A DNA stretch of 49,543 bases, taken from contig JAFAFW010000001.1 in NCBI GenBank assembly GCA_023423275.1, forward strand, positions 1-49,543, given 5' to 3'. This DNA comes from Pseudomonadota bacterium. Its GTDB lineage: Bacteria; Pseudomonadota; Alphaproteobacteria; Rhizobiales; Hyphomicrobiaceae. Of this stretch, positions 8,480-16,628 are shown one piece after another. Numbering within the stretch: the first letter of the stretch is position 1; each line of letters begins with the position of its first letter. The position numbers and the translations under genes were made by a program. Under the pieces are notes generated by a model. The model did not search any database, was not told where the DNA came from, and saw only the letters and a list, made by a program, of their open reading frames with translations.

Positions 8480-9703
8480 TCACTCGCAGTAGTTGCCCCT
8501 GCGCCGCTCTGCCATGTCGAGATGGAAATGGTTGCGGTGCGCCTCGTTGGCTTCGGGCCCCAACACGGTGCCGAAGCGTTTGCAGGCCGCAGAGTGAAGA
8601 GAACGCAGGAACTCGCCCTTCTTGTCGATTTGCGGGACGAGAGGCTTCGGCGAACCAGCCGGTAGCGGATGACCGAGATTGCTGGGCTTTTCGAGCGCCG
8701 CCGCGGGCTTGCTTTTCGTTCGTTCGCTCGGTCGGCGCGGTGGCGGGATTCCGTCGATCAGCGTGCTTTGGCGAAAACCGAGCCGGTCAGGGAGTGGTGT
8801 TTGCCGTTCGAGCGCCACTGGGGGTTGGGTGGATGCGACGTTTTTGGTGTCGCCCGGTTTGGGGTCGGGAGGCGTTATCGCCACGCCAGCCGGTGCCTTC
8901 GGAGCAGTCTTTGCCTTCTCTTCTGCCGCGCGCTTTGCCTCCGCGGCACGCTTTTCTTCCGCTTTCAGCGCAGCCGCAATGGCGGCCCGGATGTCGCGCT
9001 CCGTTGGTCCCCAGTTGGCCAGGAGATCGATTTCGGTGCCTTTATCGGTGACAAAGCTGCCCAAATCCAAGGCGTTGGCCAGGCCATGTTCGCTCAGGCG
9101 TGTCCTTTTGCGCCCATAGGCGTTGCGGCAGGAGTAGGAACTCATCGTCGAAATGCGGATGACGTCCTCGCCAAAGTGCAACCGGGCAAGCGGCTGCACA
9201 TCCTGCTTGAACCATTCCGCCAGGGTCGCAACCATATCGCAAGTCAGCTTGGCAGGTGGCGAAACTGCGATTTCCGGATTGCTGCCGATGCTGACGAGTT
9301 CCACAGGCGCGGGAGTGCCGCACGCGCCGCTTTTGATAGGCTCGGCCGGAACGATGACGGCCGCGACACCGCGCAGAACCTTGGCGCAGTGGGCTTTCGC
9401 GTCGGCTATTTCCTGCTCCGACCAGACGTCGGGTGGCTTGGTCGCCGCTTCAGCTTCAGCCTTCGCTTCCGGCAGCGTTTTGGGCCAGCTCGAATCGGGC
9501 TTTGTCGTACTGCGGCCGGGCTTGGGCAGGGGCAGCGGAATTTCCGCCGCGGGGACGGCCTGCGACGTCTTGATGCGCGCCTGCGCGAGACGTAACGGCT
9601 CGTCGCCGAGCGACGGCTGCGTATCAGAGACAGCCACGACAGCAATTGCGCCGAGAGCGAGCAGGGATAGACGTGTGCTCAGCGTCGCCGCACTCAAACG
9701 CAT
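8480..9703 (-). CDS. Extensin-like secreted protein (metallopeptidase-like motifs, long insertion)
   Basis: A 407-residue exported protein: hydrophobic N-terminus (residues 10-25), a Pro/Ala/Lys linker (about 45-90), then an extensin-like C-terminal domain. CGTPAPV, LTCDMVATLAEW and SSYSCRNAYGRKRTRLSEHG are typical of that family. The domain includes SEHGLANALDLG (His206, Asp213) and NHFHLDM (His392, His394), a spacing like the HxxxxxxD and HxH zinc motifs of M15-type peptidases, which suggests a peptidoglycan-related hydrolase. Between the two halves lies a 130-residue low-complexity insert rich in Ala, Lys, Glu and Pro (about 231-360). The conserved end ERRRGNYCE is intact. Peptidase activity is inference; the family match is good. 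Confidence 0.85.
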   Translation of the reverse strand: MRLSAATLSTRLSLLALGAIAVVAVSDTQPSLGDEPLRLAQARIKTSQAVPAAEIPLPLPKPGRSTTKPDSSWPKTLPEAKAEAEAATKPPDVWSEQEIADAKAHCAKVLRGVAAVIVPAEPIKSGACGTPAPVELVSIGSNPEIAVSPPAKLTCDMVATLAEWFKQDVQPLARLHFGEDVIRISTMSSYSCRNAYGRKRTRLSEHGLANALDLGSFVTDKGTEIDLLANWGPTERDIRAAIAAALKAEEKRAAEAKRAAEEKAKTAPKAPAGVAITPPDPKPGDTKNVASTQPPVALERQTPLPDRLGFRQSTLIDGIPPPRRPSERTKSKPAAALEKPSNLGHPLPAGSPKPLVPQIDKKGEFLRSLHSAACKRFGTVLGPEANEAHRNHFHLDMAERRRGNYCE

Positions 9704-9868
9704 CGCCTGTTCCGACGGATATCGGTTCGATCGACTATCATTGCCTCGTCAGCTTCGATGCCTGAGTCTTGCCTGGCCACGCCCCAACGTATAGGTGCAT
9801 TCGCGATGCAACTAAGGTCACATCGCGGTGACCGCGTCCGATACATACAAATTTAGATATGGCAGCGC
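9704..9868. other. Divergent intergenic region
   Basis: 165 bases between the leftward extensin-like gene and the rightward crotonase-family gene. The right part is AT-richer (ATACATACAAATTTAGATAT near 9841-9860) and is the likely promoter of the rightward gene. No small gene is supported. Confidence 0.35.
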
Positions 9869-10981
9869 ATGACCACTGATGCAATCCGTTCGACCGCGGA
9901 ACAAGCCGACGTCGTGATCGGTACGTCCGGCGCGATGGGGACGGTGACGCTCGATCGTCCGCGCGCGCTCAATGCCCTCACGGAAGACATGCGTTTGCGG
10001 ATATCAAACGCGTTTCCGGAATTCGCGCGCGATCCCAATATCTATGCGGTTGTGATCCGTTCGGCGCTTGCTGGAATTTTCTCCGCCAACGAAGATCTGC
10101 ATGACCTCGCGACACTGGCGCAGGCCGATGCAGAGGCTGCAAAACGCGTGATCCGTGGCAAATATGCGCTGCATTGGCTGCTGGAATGTTTCTCCAAGCC
10201 GACAGTGTCGCTGATCAACGGCCTCGTGATGGGATCGGGCGGTGGTCTGACGATTTTCGGCACACATCGGGTTGCTGGCGAGAGTTACGAGTTCGCGACG
10301 CGCGAAACGGCGGCCGGCTTCTTTCCTGACGGCGGCCTGGCATCCGTTTTCGCTCGCATGCCTGGTCATGTCGGCATGTACCTCGGACTGACCGGCCGGA
10401 GGATCGGGCGTGCGGATGCGTTTGCGCTCAACCTTGTCACGCATTGCATTTCGGCGACGCGCTTTGGTGAGATCGCTGCAGGGCTGACCGAGGCCGACCC
10501 CGTAGATCCGCTACTGGATGAGCGCCACGAAGATCCTGGGAGGGGAGAACTGGCCCGCAGGCGCGACCTCATCGAGAGCTGCTTTTCAGCGTCCACGGTG
10601 GCGGAGGTGTTCGCACGGCTTCAGGCGCGATCACAACGTGGCGGCGACGATGGAATGTGGTGCGCCGCTGTGCTTGATGATCTGAGAGACCGCTCTCCGC
10701 TCGCGCTGAAGGTCACGTTCCGGCACATTCGCGAGTCGGCCGGGCGCGATCTGCGGCAGACGCTCCTGATGGATTATCGCCTTGGCTGTTCATTGATGCA
10801 GAACGCCGATTTCCGCGACAGCGCGAAGGCCGTGCGTGACGATAAGGATAACACGCGCATCTGGAGTCCTGATTGTCTTGAAACGATTGACGAAGCAATG
10901 GTGCAAAAGTGTTTTGCTCTCTCTCCCGGCGATGAGTTCAATCTTCCGACACGACAGGACATGCAGGCTGCGCGGGTGTAG
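9869..10981 (+). CDS. Enoyl-CoA hydratase/isomerase family protein, 3-hydroxyisobutyryl-CoA hydrolase-like
   Basis: The 370-residue length and the two-part layout match the 3-hydroxyisobutyryl-CoA hydrolase branch of the crotonase superfamily: TLDRPRALNALT near residues 27-38, INGLVMGSGGGLTIFGTHRVA, FATRETAAGFFPDGG, and an extended C-terminal half. The typical enzyme acts late in valine breakdown. Where the family has an AGGD motif for the first oxyanion-hole contact, this protein has FSANEDL, so catalysis or substrate may differ. The ATG at 9869 has a weak ribosome site. It stands alone: no valine-pathway genes are adjacent, and ldtR follows after 151 bases. Family assignment good, reaction uncertain. 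Confidence 0.8.
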   Translation: MTTDAIRSTAEQADVVIGTSGAMGTVTLDRPRALNALTEDMRLRISNAFPEFARDPNIYAVVIRSALAGIFSANEDLHDLATLAQADAEAAKRVIRGKYALHWLLECFSKPTVSLINGLVMGSGGGLTIFGTHRVAGESYEFATRETAAGFFPDGGLASVFARMPGHVGMYLGLTGRRIGRADAFALNLVTHCISATRFGEIAAGLTEADPVDPLLDERHEDPGRGELARRRDLIESCFSASTVAEVFARLQARSQRGGDDGMWCAAVLDDLRDRSPLALKVTFRHIRESAGRDLRQTLLMDYRLGCSLMQNADFRDSAKAVRDDKDNTRIWSPDCLETIDEAMVQKCFALSPGDEFNLPTRQDMQAARV

Positions 10982-11041
10982 TGTAAGAGCTTGCAATAGT
11001 TCTGAACTTTGCGTGGATATTTACTTATGTTTAACTGTTTC

Positions 11042-11091
11042 TATTAGCTCGAATTTCAAGTCTTGCTGTCTAACGTCCCCTCGTATTAGCT
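11042..11091 (+). promoter_or_regulatory. Direct repeats upstream of ldtR, possible operator
   Basis: The octamer TATTAGCT occurs at 11042-11049 and again at 11084-11091, 42 bases apart (about four helical turns), in an AT-rich stretch just before ldtR. Two copies in phase could be an autoregulatory binding site. This rests only on the repeat. Confidence 0.25.
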
Positions 11092-11132
11092 GAAGGGGCA
11101 TCTGGCCCGCGTAAAAAAAGCCGGGGACACGC

Positions 11133-11639
11133 ATGACAATGGCATTCAGGCAGACCCACGCTGAAATGATCACGAACGAGGCTCTCAGCGACGGATATTT
11201 AGAGGCATTGCGGTCGATCGAGCGGCTGCATCGCTTGTTGCTCGACGTCATCAAGGACGAGTTCGATCGCGATGGCGGCGGCGAACTCAATTCCGTGCAG
11301 GCTTTGTTGCTGCACAACCTCGGAGACGAGGAGTTGACTGCCGGCGAATTGAAGGCGCGCGGGTATTATCTCGGCTCCAATGTCTCCTACAACCTGAAGA
11401 AGCTCGTCGAAAAAGGGTATATCCATTACAACCGCGGCGCAGCCGATCGCCGATCGGTGCGCGTGCGCCTGACCGACAAAGGCTGGGAAGCCTGCAAGGT
11501 TGTCGCGAAGCTCTATCAGCGCCAGCTCGGCTCTCTGGAGACGGTCGGCGAGATCGGGGCTGGCGATCTCGAATCTCTCAACAAGGTGCTGGGACGTCTC
11601 GAGCGCTTCTGGGCAAATCAGATCAGATACCGGCTCTGA
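11133..11639 (+). CDS. ldtR: MarR-family transcriptional regulator LdtR
   Basis: A 168-residue winged-helix regulator. The core YLEALRSIERLHRLLLDVIK, followed by VQALLLHNLGDEELTAGELKARGYYLGS and NVSYNLKKLVEKGYI, then DRRSVRVRLTDKG (wing), matches LdtR, the MarR-type protein of Liberibacter and other Hyphomicrobiales. Known LdtR controls an L,D-transpeptidase gene and responds to small ligands. Here the next gene, 147 bases downstream on the same strand, encodes exactly such an enzyme, which supports the name. The start ATG at 11133 follows GGGGAC. Upstream DNA is AT-rich and carries a repeated octamer. Recognition is from sequence pattern plus context, not a search. Confidence 0.85.
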   Translation: MTMAFRQTHAEMITNEALSDGYLEALRSIERLHRLLLDVIKDEFDRDGGGELNSVQALLLHNLGDEELTAGELKARGYYLGSNVSYNLKKLVEKGYIHYNRGAADRRSVRVRLTDKGWEACKVVAKLYQRQLGSLETVGEIGAGDLESLNKVLGRLERFWANQIRYRL

Positions 11640-11786
11640 GGTGTGCCAAAGACGGGTGTGTCGTACGTGCAAGGTTTGTTGCGTCGGCGCATCAGATGAG
11701 AACTCCCGATCCGTGTTCCGTCATTTGCCTCTTTCCTCCCGGGAACGAATGGCTCAGGGAATCTGCTGAGCACAGGGAGGCTGGGA

Positions 11787-13094
11787 GTGGGCGACGTGAG
11801 CGGGGCATCGGCGCATAGCCGGAGTGCAGCAGCAGTCCGGAGTGCCACGGCGGCGGTCGGCGCAATTGTCCTGATTTCGCTCGTCAATCCGGTATCGGTA
11901 TCGGCATCGGACGGCTCGGCGTGGAATCCGTTCGCCACGCAATCCGAAAAGACAGCCGCGCAAACCTATGACCGCACCTTTGTGCGGGAGTGGGAAGCCA
12001 ATCCACCGCGTGGATATCCGACGGTTTCGTCCGCGAATATCGAGCCGATGAAGGCTGCCATCAAGCGCTACGCCGAGATCGTTGCCGATGGCGGCTGGAA
12101 GACGGTGCCCGATGGCACGCTTCAACTTGGTATGACCAGCGCGGCTGTCGCAATTCTCCGCGAACGGCTGCTGTCTTCCGGCGACTTGCGTGAGACGAGC
12201 GGCTATCCGGCGGACTTCGATTATTACGTGGAGCGCGCGGTCAAGCGCTTCCAGGCCTCCAATGGCCTCGCGCCGACGGGCATTGTCGACAAACGAACAG
12301 TGGCGGCACTCAATGTTCCAGCGTCGGCGCGACTGCGGCAGCTTCGGACCAATCTCAGCAGGGTCGGCGAGTTGGCCCGGTCCTCGGGAAAGAAGTACGT
12401 CCTCGTCAACGTGCCGTCGGCGCAGATCGAGGCCATCGAGAATGATCGGGTAATCTCCCGCCATTCGGGTGTGGTGGGGCAATTCGATCGCCAGACGCCC
12501 CTGCTCCGCTCGGCCATCCACGAGTTGAATTTCAATCCGATCTGGACCCTCCCGCCGACCGTGATCTCGAAAGACTTGATTCCCAAGGGTCGCGAGATGG
12601 AGAAGAACGGCCAGAGTGTGCTCGCAAAGTACGGCATCGATGCCTACGCGGGCGATGGCCGCAAACTCGATCCCAAGAAGATCAACTGGTCTTCCTCAAC
12701 GCCGAACACGCTCGTCTATCGGCAGCAGCCGGGTAAGGACAATCCGCTTGGCTTCCTGAAGATCAATTTCCATAATAACCACTCCGTCTACATGCACGAC
12801 ACGCCGTCCGAGAGCCTGTTCGGGCGCAATTTCCGCGCGGCCAGTTCCGGATGCGTGCGTGTGCAAGGCATAGAGCAGCTCGCGTCCTGGCTTCTCGCAA
12901 GTAATGGTGATTGGAGCGCCCAACGTATCGAAGCCATCAAGAAGGCGGGTGAGCGTCTGGATGTAAAATTGAAGAAGCCGGTGCCGGTTTACTTTGTTTA
13001 CATCACGGCGTGGGCGACTGAGGACGGCGTGATCCAGTTCCGCCGTGACCTTTATCGCAAGGACGGCCTCGGAGAGACGGCGTCGACCTACTGA
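11787..13094 (+). CDS. ldtP: L,D-transpeptidase LdtP, exported
   Basis: This enzyme forms 3-3 cross-links in peptidoglycan or anchors proteins to it, in the periplasm. The 435-residue protein has an N-terminal hydrophobic export segment (about 20-42), a peptidoglycan-binding-like region (VERAVKRFQASNGLAPTG and a following DKRTVAALN, about 150-175) and a YkuD catalytic domain with HNNHSVYMHDTP and SSGCVRVQ, catalytic Cys356. The long domain with NPIWTLPPTVI resembles the YcbB group. The GTG at 11787 has an excellent ribosome site (AGGGAGG, seven bases upstream). Placed after ldtR, it is the expected LdtR target. Confidence 0.9.
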   Translation: MGDVSGASAHSRSAAAVRSATAAVGAIVLISLVNPVSVSASDGSAWNPFATQSEKTAAQTYDRTFVREWEANPPRGYPTVSSANIEPMKAAIKRYAEIVADGGWKTVPDGTLQLGMTSAAVAILRERLLSSGDLRETSGYPADFDYYVERAVKRFQASNGLAPTGIVDKRTVAALNVPASARLRQLRTNLSRVGELARSSGKKYVLVNVPSAQIEAIENDRVISRHSGVVGQFDRQTPLLRSAIHELNFNPIWTLPPTVISKDLIPKGREMEKNGQSVLAKYGIDAYAGDGRKLDPKKINWSSSTPNTLVYRQQPGKDNPLGFLKINFHNNHSVYMHDTPSESLFGRNFRAASSGCVRVQGIEQLASWLLASNGDWSAQRIEAIKKAGERLDVKLKKPVPVYFVYITAWATEDGVIQFRRDLYRKDGLGETASTY

Positions 13095-13322
13095 CCGCGG
13101 CGGTCTTTGACGGTCATCAAGGCCGAAAACTCACAGCCAGCCTATTCGCTGCTTCACGCCGGGTGCGTCGATACGGACTCCTTAGAACCGTTCTGAGACC
13201 GTTTACGTTGCTCTTCAGACTGGTTACAAAATTGGAAGCCGCGGTTGATCGCGGGGGTTTGCCGTTCCGGCGGCAGATGGATAAGCGCGCAGTTTTTCGC
13301 GCGACGGCAAGCGGCAGGTACT

Positions 13323-14552
13323 GTGGATTACGCAGCAAAATTCCAGAATGCGTTGACGGCCCTGGAGGCCGAGGGGCGGTATCGGGTTTTTGCTGATCTC
13401 AGACGCACATGCGGTGCCTTTCCGGCCGCCGAGCACCTGACCCAGGATGCCCAGCGGCCGATTACCGTCTGGTGCTCCAACGACTATCTCGGCATGGGCC
13501 AACACGCCGACGTCCTGAAGGCCATGCATGAAGCGGTCGACGCGACCGGGGCCGGTTCGGGTGGTACGCGCAATATTTCAGGCACCACCCATTACCACGT
13601 CGAACTCGAAGCGGAGCTTGCCTCCCTGCACGGCAAGGACGCGGCGCTTCTGTTCACCTCCGCCTACGTTGCCAATGACGCGACCCTGTCCACGCTGGCC
13701 CGTCTGTTGCCGGGCGTCGTGATCTTCTCCGACGAGAAGAACCATGCCTCGATGATCCAGGGGATCCGGCATGGCGGCGGACCCAAGCGCATCTGGCGGC
13801 ATAATGATCTCGCCGACCTCGAGGCGCATCTCGCGTCCTTCGATCGCGAGACGCCGAAGATCATCGTGTTCGAGTCCGTCTATTCGATGGATGGCACGAT
13901 CTCGCCGATCGCGGACATCTGCGATCTGGCGAAGCGCTACGGCGCGTTGACCTATCTGGATGAAGTCCATGCGGTCGGCATGTACGGTGCGCATGGTGGC
14001 GGCATCGCGGAACGCGATGGCGTTCTCGATCGCGTCGACATCATCAATGGAACACTGGCTAAGGGCTTCGGCGTGATGGGCGGCTATATCGCTGCCAGCC
14101 GTGATTGCTGTGATGCGATCCGCAGCTATGCGCCGGGCTTCATCTTCACGACGTCGCTGGCGCCTGCGATCGTGGCGGGCGCGTTGACCAGCGTGCGCCA
14201 TCTGAAGACCAGCGGTACGGAGCGTGTCCGCCATCAGGAGCGTGCGCGCACTTTGAAGCGCCGTTTGGCGGCGGCGGGTTTGCCCGTGATCGAAAACCCA
14301 AGCCACATCGTTCCGGTGATGGTCGGCGACCCCGTTCTATGTAAGAGCCTCACGGACGTTCTGCTCGATCGGTTCGCTATTTATGTGCAACCCATCAATT
14401 TCCCGACCGTCCCACGCGGCACCGAGCGCTTGCGCCTGACGCCGACCCCGCTGCACAGCGATGCCGATATCGATCATCTGGTGGCTTCCCTGGCCAAGTT
14501 GTGGCGTGAATTCGGCTTGGTGGACGGTCCGGCCAAGGCTGCCGCCGAATAA
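13323..14552 (+). CDS. hemA: 5-aminolevulinate synthase
   Basis: HemA condenses glycine and succinyl-CoA to 5-aminolevulinate, the first heme and tetrapyrrole step in alphaproteobacteria (Shemin pathway), using pyridoxal phosphate. From the GTG at 13323 the protein has 409 residues starting VDYAAKFQNAL, the usual family start; an ATG at 13245 would add 26 unlikely residues. Visible motifs are the GSGGTRNISGTTHYH glycine-rich stretch, DEVHAVGMYG and the cofactor lysine Lys247 in NGTLAKGFGVMGGY, close to the known position in Rhodobacter. Upstream are 228 bases without a gene; glyA follows after 140 bases. No obvious Fnr/FixK or Irr box was seen upstream. Confidence 0.95.
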   Translation: MDYAAKFQNALTALEAEGRYRVFADLRRTCGAFPAAEHLTQDAQRPITVWCSNDYLGMGQHADVLKAMHEAVDATGAGSGGTRNISGTTHYHVELEAELASLHGKDAALLFTSAYVANDATLSTLARLLPGVVIFSDEKNHASMIQGIRHGGGPKRIWRHNDLADLEAHLASFDRETPKIIVFESVYSMDGTISPIADICDLAKRYGALTYLDEVHAVGMYGAHGGGIAERDGVLDRVDIINGTLAKGFGVMGGYIAASRDCCDAIRSYAPGFIFTTSLAPAIVAGALTSVRHLKTSGTERVRHQERARTLKRRLAAAGLPVIENPSHIVPVMVGDPVLCKSLTDVLLDRFAIYVQPINFPTVPRGTERLRLTPTPLHSDADIDHLVASLAKLWREFGLVDGPAKAAAE

Positions 14553-14692
14553 GCGACGCGCCATCCCGTCGCCCTATCCTCTGCAAGGTTGTTGGTCTGT
14601 GCGCCGGCATGATATGGAGCGGGCACACCCCGAGGCATCGGACTAGCCATCGCCTGTCCCGGCCTCGGCATCACCGGTGAATGAGGACAGCT

Positions 14693-15991
14693 ATGAGCGA
14701 CAAGGCGACGCGCAGCGGCGCGCCATCGGATTTCTTCGGTCAGTCCCTCGCAGATCGCGATCCTGAGCTGTTCTCGGCAGTTTCCGCTGAACTCGGTCGG
14801 CAGCGCGACGAGATCGAGTTGATCGCATCCGAGAATATCGTTTCGCGCGCGGTGCTCGAAGCGGCCGGTACGGTTCTCACCAATAAGTACGCTGAGGGAT
14901 ATCCCGGGCGTCGCTATTACGGCGGCTGCCAGTTCGTTGATATCGCGGAAGAACTGGCCATTGAGCGGGCCAAGAAGCTGTTCGACTGCGGCTTCGCCAA
15001 TGTTCAGCCGAACTCCGGCAGTCAGGCCAACCAGGGCGTGTTCCTCGCGCTCGCCAAGCCGGGCGACACGATCCTCGGCCTGTCGCTGGCTGCTGGCGGC
15101 CATCTCACGCACGGCGCGTCGGTCAACATGTCGGGCAAGTGGTTCAACGCGGTGCACTACGGCGTGCGCCGCCAGGACAACGTCATCGACCACGACGAAG
15201 TCCGCGCACTGGCTCTGGAGCACAAGCCGAAGATCATCATTGCCGGTGGCTCGGCCTATCCGCGTCGCATCGATTTCGCAGCGTTCCGCAAGATCGCGGA
15301 CGAGGTTGGCGCGTATCTGATGGTGGATATGGCTCATTTTGCCGGTCTGGTCGCTGGCGGCGCGCATCCAAGCCCGCTGCCGCATGCCCATGTCGTCACC
15401 ACGACCACGCACAAGACGCTGCGCGGTCCGCGTGGCGGCATGATCCTGACGAACGATGCCGATATCGCCAAAAAGATCAATTCGGCGATCTTCCCGGGGC
15501 TGCAGGGCGGCCCACTGATGCATATCATCGCCGCCAAGGCGGTCGCCTTCGGCGAAGCGCTGCGGCCGGAATTCAAGGCTTATGCGAAGGCCGTGGTTGA
15601 GAACGCGGCGGCGCTGGGCGAGGTGCTGCAATCGGAAGGCCTGGATCTGGTCTCGGGCGGCACCGACACGCACGTCGTTCTGGTGGACCTGCGGCCGAAG
15701 AAGCTGACCGGCAACATCACCGAGAAGGCGTTGGGCCGGGCTCACATCACCTGCAACAAGAACGGCGTGCCGTTCGATCCTGAAAAGCCGACGGTGACGT
15801 CGGGCGTTCGTCTCGGTTCACCGGCCGGCACGACTCGCGGCTTTGGCGTTGAGGAGTTCCGCGAGATCGGACGTCTGATCGCCGAGGTTCTCGACGGTCT
15901 CGCCCGCGATGGTGAAGAGGGCAACGCCGCCGTCGAGGCCGCGGTCAAGGAAAAGGCGATGGCGCTGTGCCGTCGCTTCCCGATCTATTGA
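14693..15991 (+). CDS. glyA: Serine hydroxymethyltransferase
   Basis: GlyA interconverts serine and glycine with tetrahydrofolate, the main source of one-carbon units. The 432-residue protein shows IASENIVSRAV, TNKYAEGYPGRRYYGG, NVQPNSGSQANQGVF and the cofactor lysine Lys241 in VVTTTTHKTLRGPRGG. The ATG at 14693 has GAGGAC five bases upstream; an ATG at 14681 would add four residues. It lies between hemA, which uses glycine, and nrdR. A hairpin with arms GGGGCGC/GCGCCCC (15999-16040, long loop, no T-run) follows. Very clear assignment. Confidence 0.97.
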   Translation: MSDKATRSGAPSDFFGQSLADRDPELFSAVSAELGRQRDEIELIASENIVSRAVLEAAGTVLTNKYAEGYPGRRYYGGCQFVDIAEELAIERAKKLFDCGFANVQPNSGSQANQGVFLALAKPGDTILGLSLAAGGHLTHGASVNMSGKWFNAVHYGVRRQDNVIDHDEVRALALEHKPKIIIAGGSAYPRRIDFAAFRKIADEVGAYLMVDMAHFAGLVAGGAHPSPLPHAHVVTTTTHKTLRGPRGGMILTNDADIAKKINSAIFPGLQGGPLMHIIAAKAVAFGEALRPEFKAYAKAVVENAAALGEVLQSEGLDLVSGGTDTHVVLVDLRPKKLTGNITEKALGRAHITCNKNGVPFDPEKPTVTSGVRLGSPAGTTRGFGVEEFREIGRLIAEVLDGLARDGEEGNAAVEAAVKEKAMALCRRFPIY

Positions 15992-16133
15992 TGCCGGAGG
16001 GGCGCCGCATCATCGACATGGTGGATGTGCGTTGCGCCCCGCTCGCGGAGTCCGACGCGGTGAATTAGACTAGGCGGCGGTTGCAGGCCGGCAGTGGATC
16101 GGCCGCCCGTACGCCTTCGATGGAGCAATCATC

Positions 16134-16628
16134 ATGCGTTGCCCGTTCTGCGGTAGCGACGAAACGCAGGTCAAGGACAGCCGGCCGACCGAGGAAAGCG
16201 CGGCCATCCGGCGGCGGCGCGTGTGTCCGATCTGCGGCGGCCGCTTCACGACCTTCGAGCGGGTGCAGCTTCGCGAGATTACGGTGGTCAAGCGGTCGGG
16301 CCGCAAAGTGCCGTTCGAGCGCGATAAGCTGTTGCGTTCGGTCGAGATCGCGCTGCGCAAGCGGCCCGTTGATACCGAACGGATCGACCGCATGGTCTCC
16401 GGAATCGTGCGGCAGCTCGAAAGTACGGGCGAGGCCGAGATTTTGTCGTCGATGATCGGCGAGATGGTGATCGAAGCGTTGCGTGGTCTCGATCCGGTTG
16501 CCTATGTGCGTTTTGCGTCGGTCTATCGCGATTTCCGCGAGGCGGCGGATTTCCAGGAAGTGCTGACAGAAATTGCGAAAGGCAACGGCGCGAGCCGGAA
16601 TGCCAATGTCCCCAACACCGCCGATTAA
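16134..16628 (+). CDS. nrdR: Transcriptional repressor NrdR
   Basis: NrdR senses ATP/dATP and represses ribonucleotide reductase genes. The 164-residue protein has an N-terminal zinc ribbon (Cys3, Cys6, Cys31, Cys34 in CPFC and CPIC) and an ATP-cone (VVKRSGRKVPFERDKLLRSVEIAL, continued to about residue 140). The start ATG at 16134 is preceded by GGAG. It overlaps ribD by 23 bases, so the two are probably co-translated. The placement glyA-nrdR-ribD is a conserved one in Hyphomicrobiales. Targets are not in the window. Confidence 0.96.
   Translation: MRCPFCGSDETQVKDSRPTEESAAIRRRRVCPICGGRFTTFERVQLREITVVKRSGRKVPFERDKLLRSVEIALRKRPVDTERIDRMVSGIVRQLESTGEAEILSSMIGEMVIEALRGLDPVAYVRFASVYRDFREAADFQEVLTEIAKGNGASRNANVPNTAD

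Noticed and set aside
14474..15745. Leftward open frame (423 codons) antisense to glyA
   Set aside because: No motif and fully contained within a clear glyA sequence.
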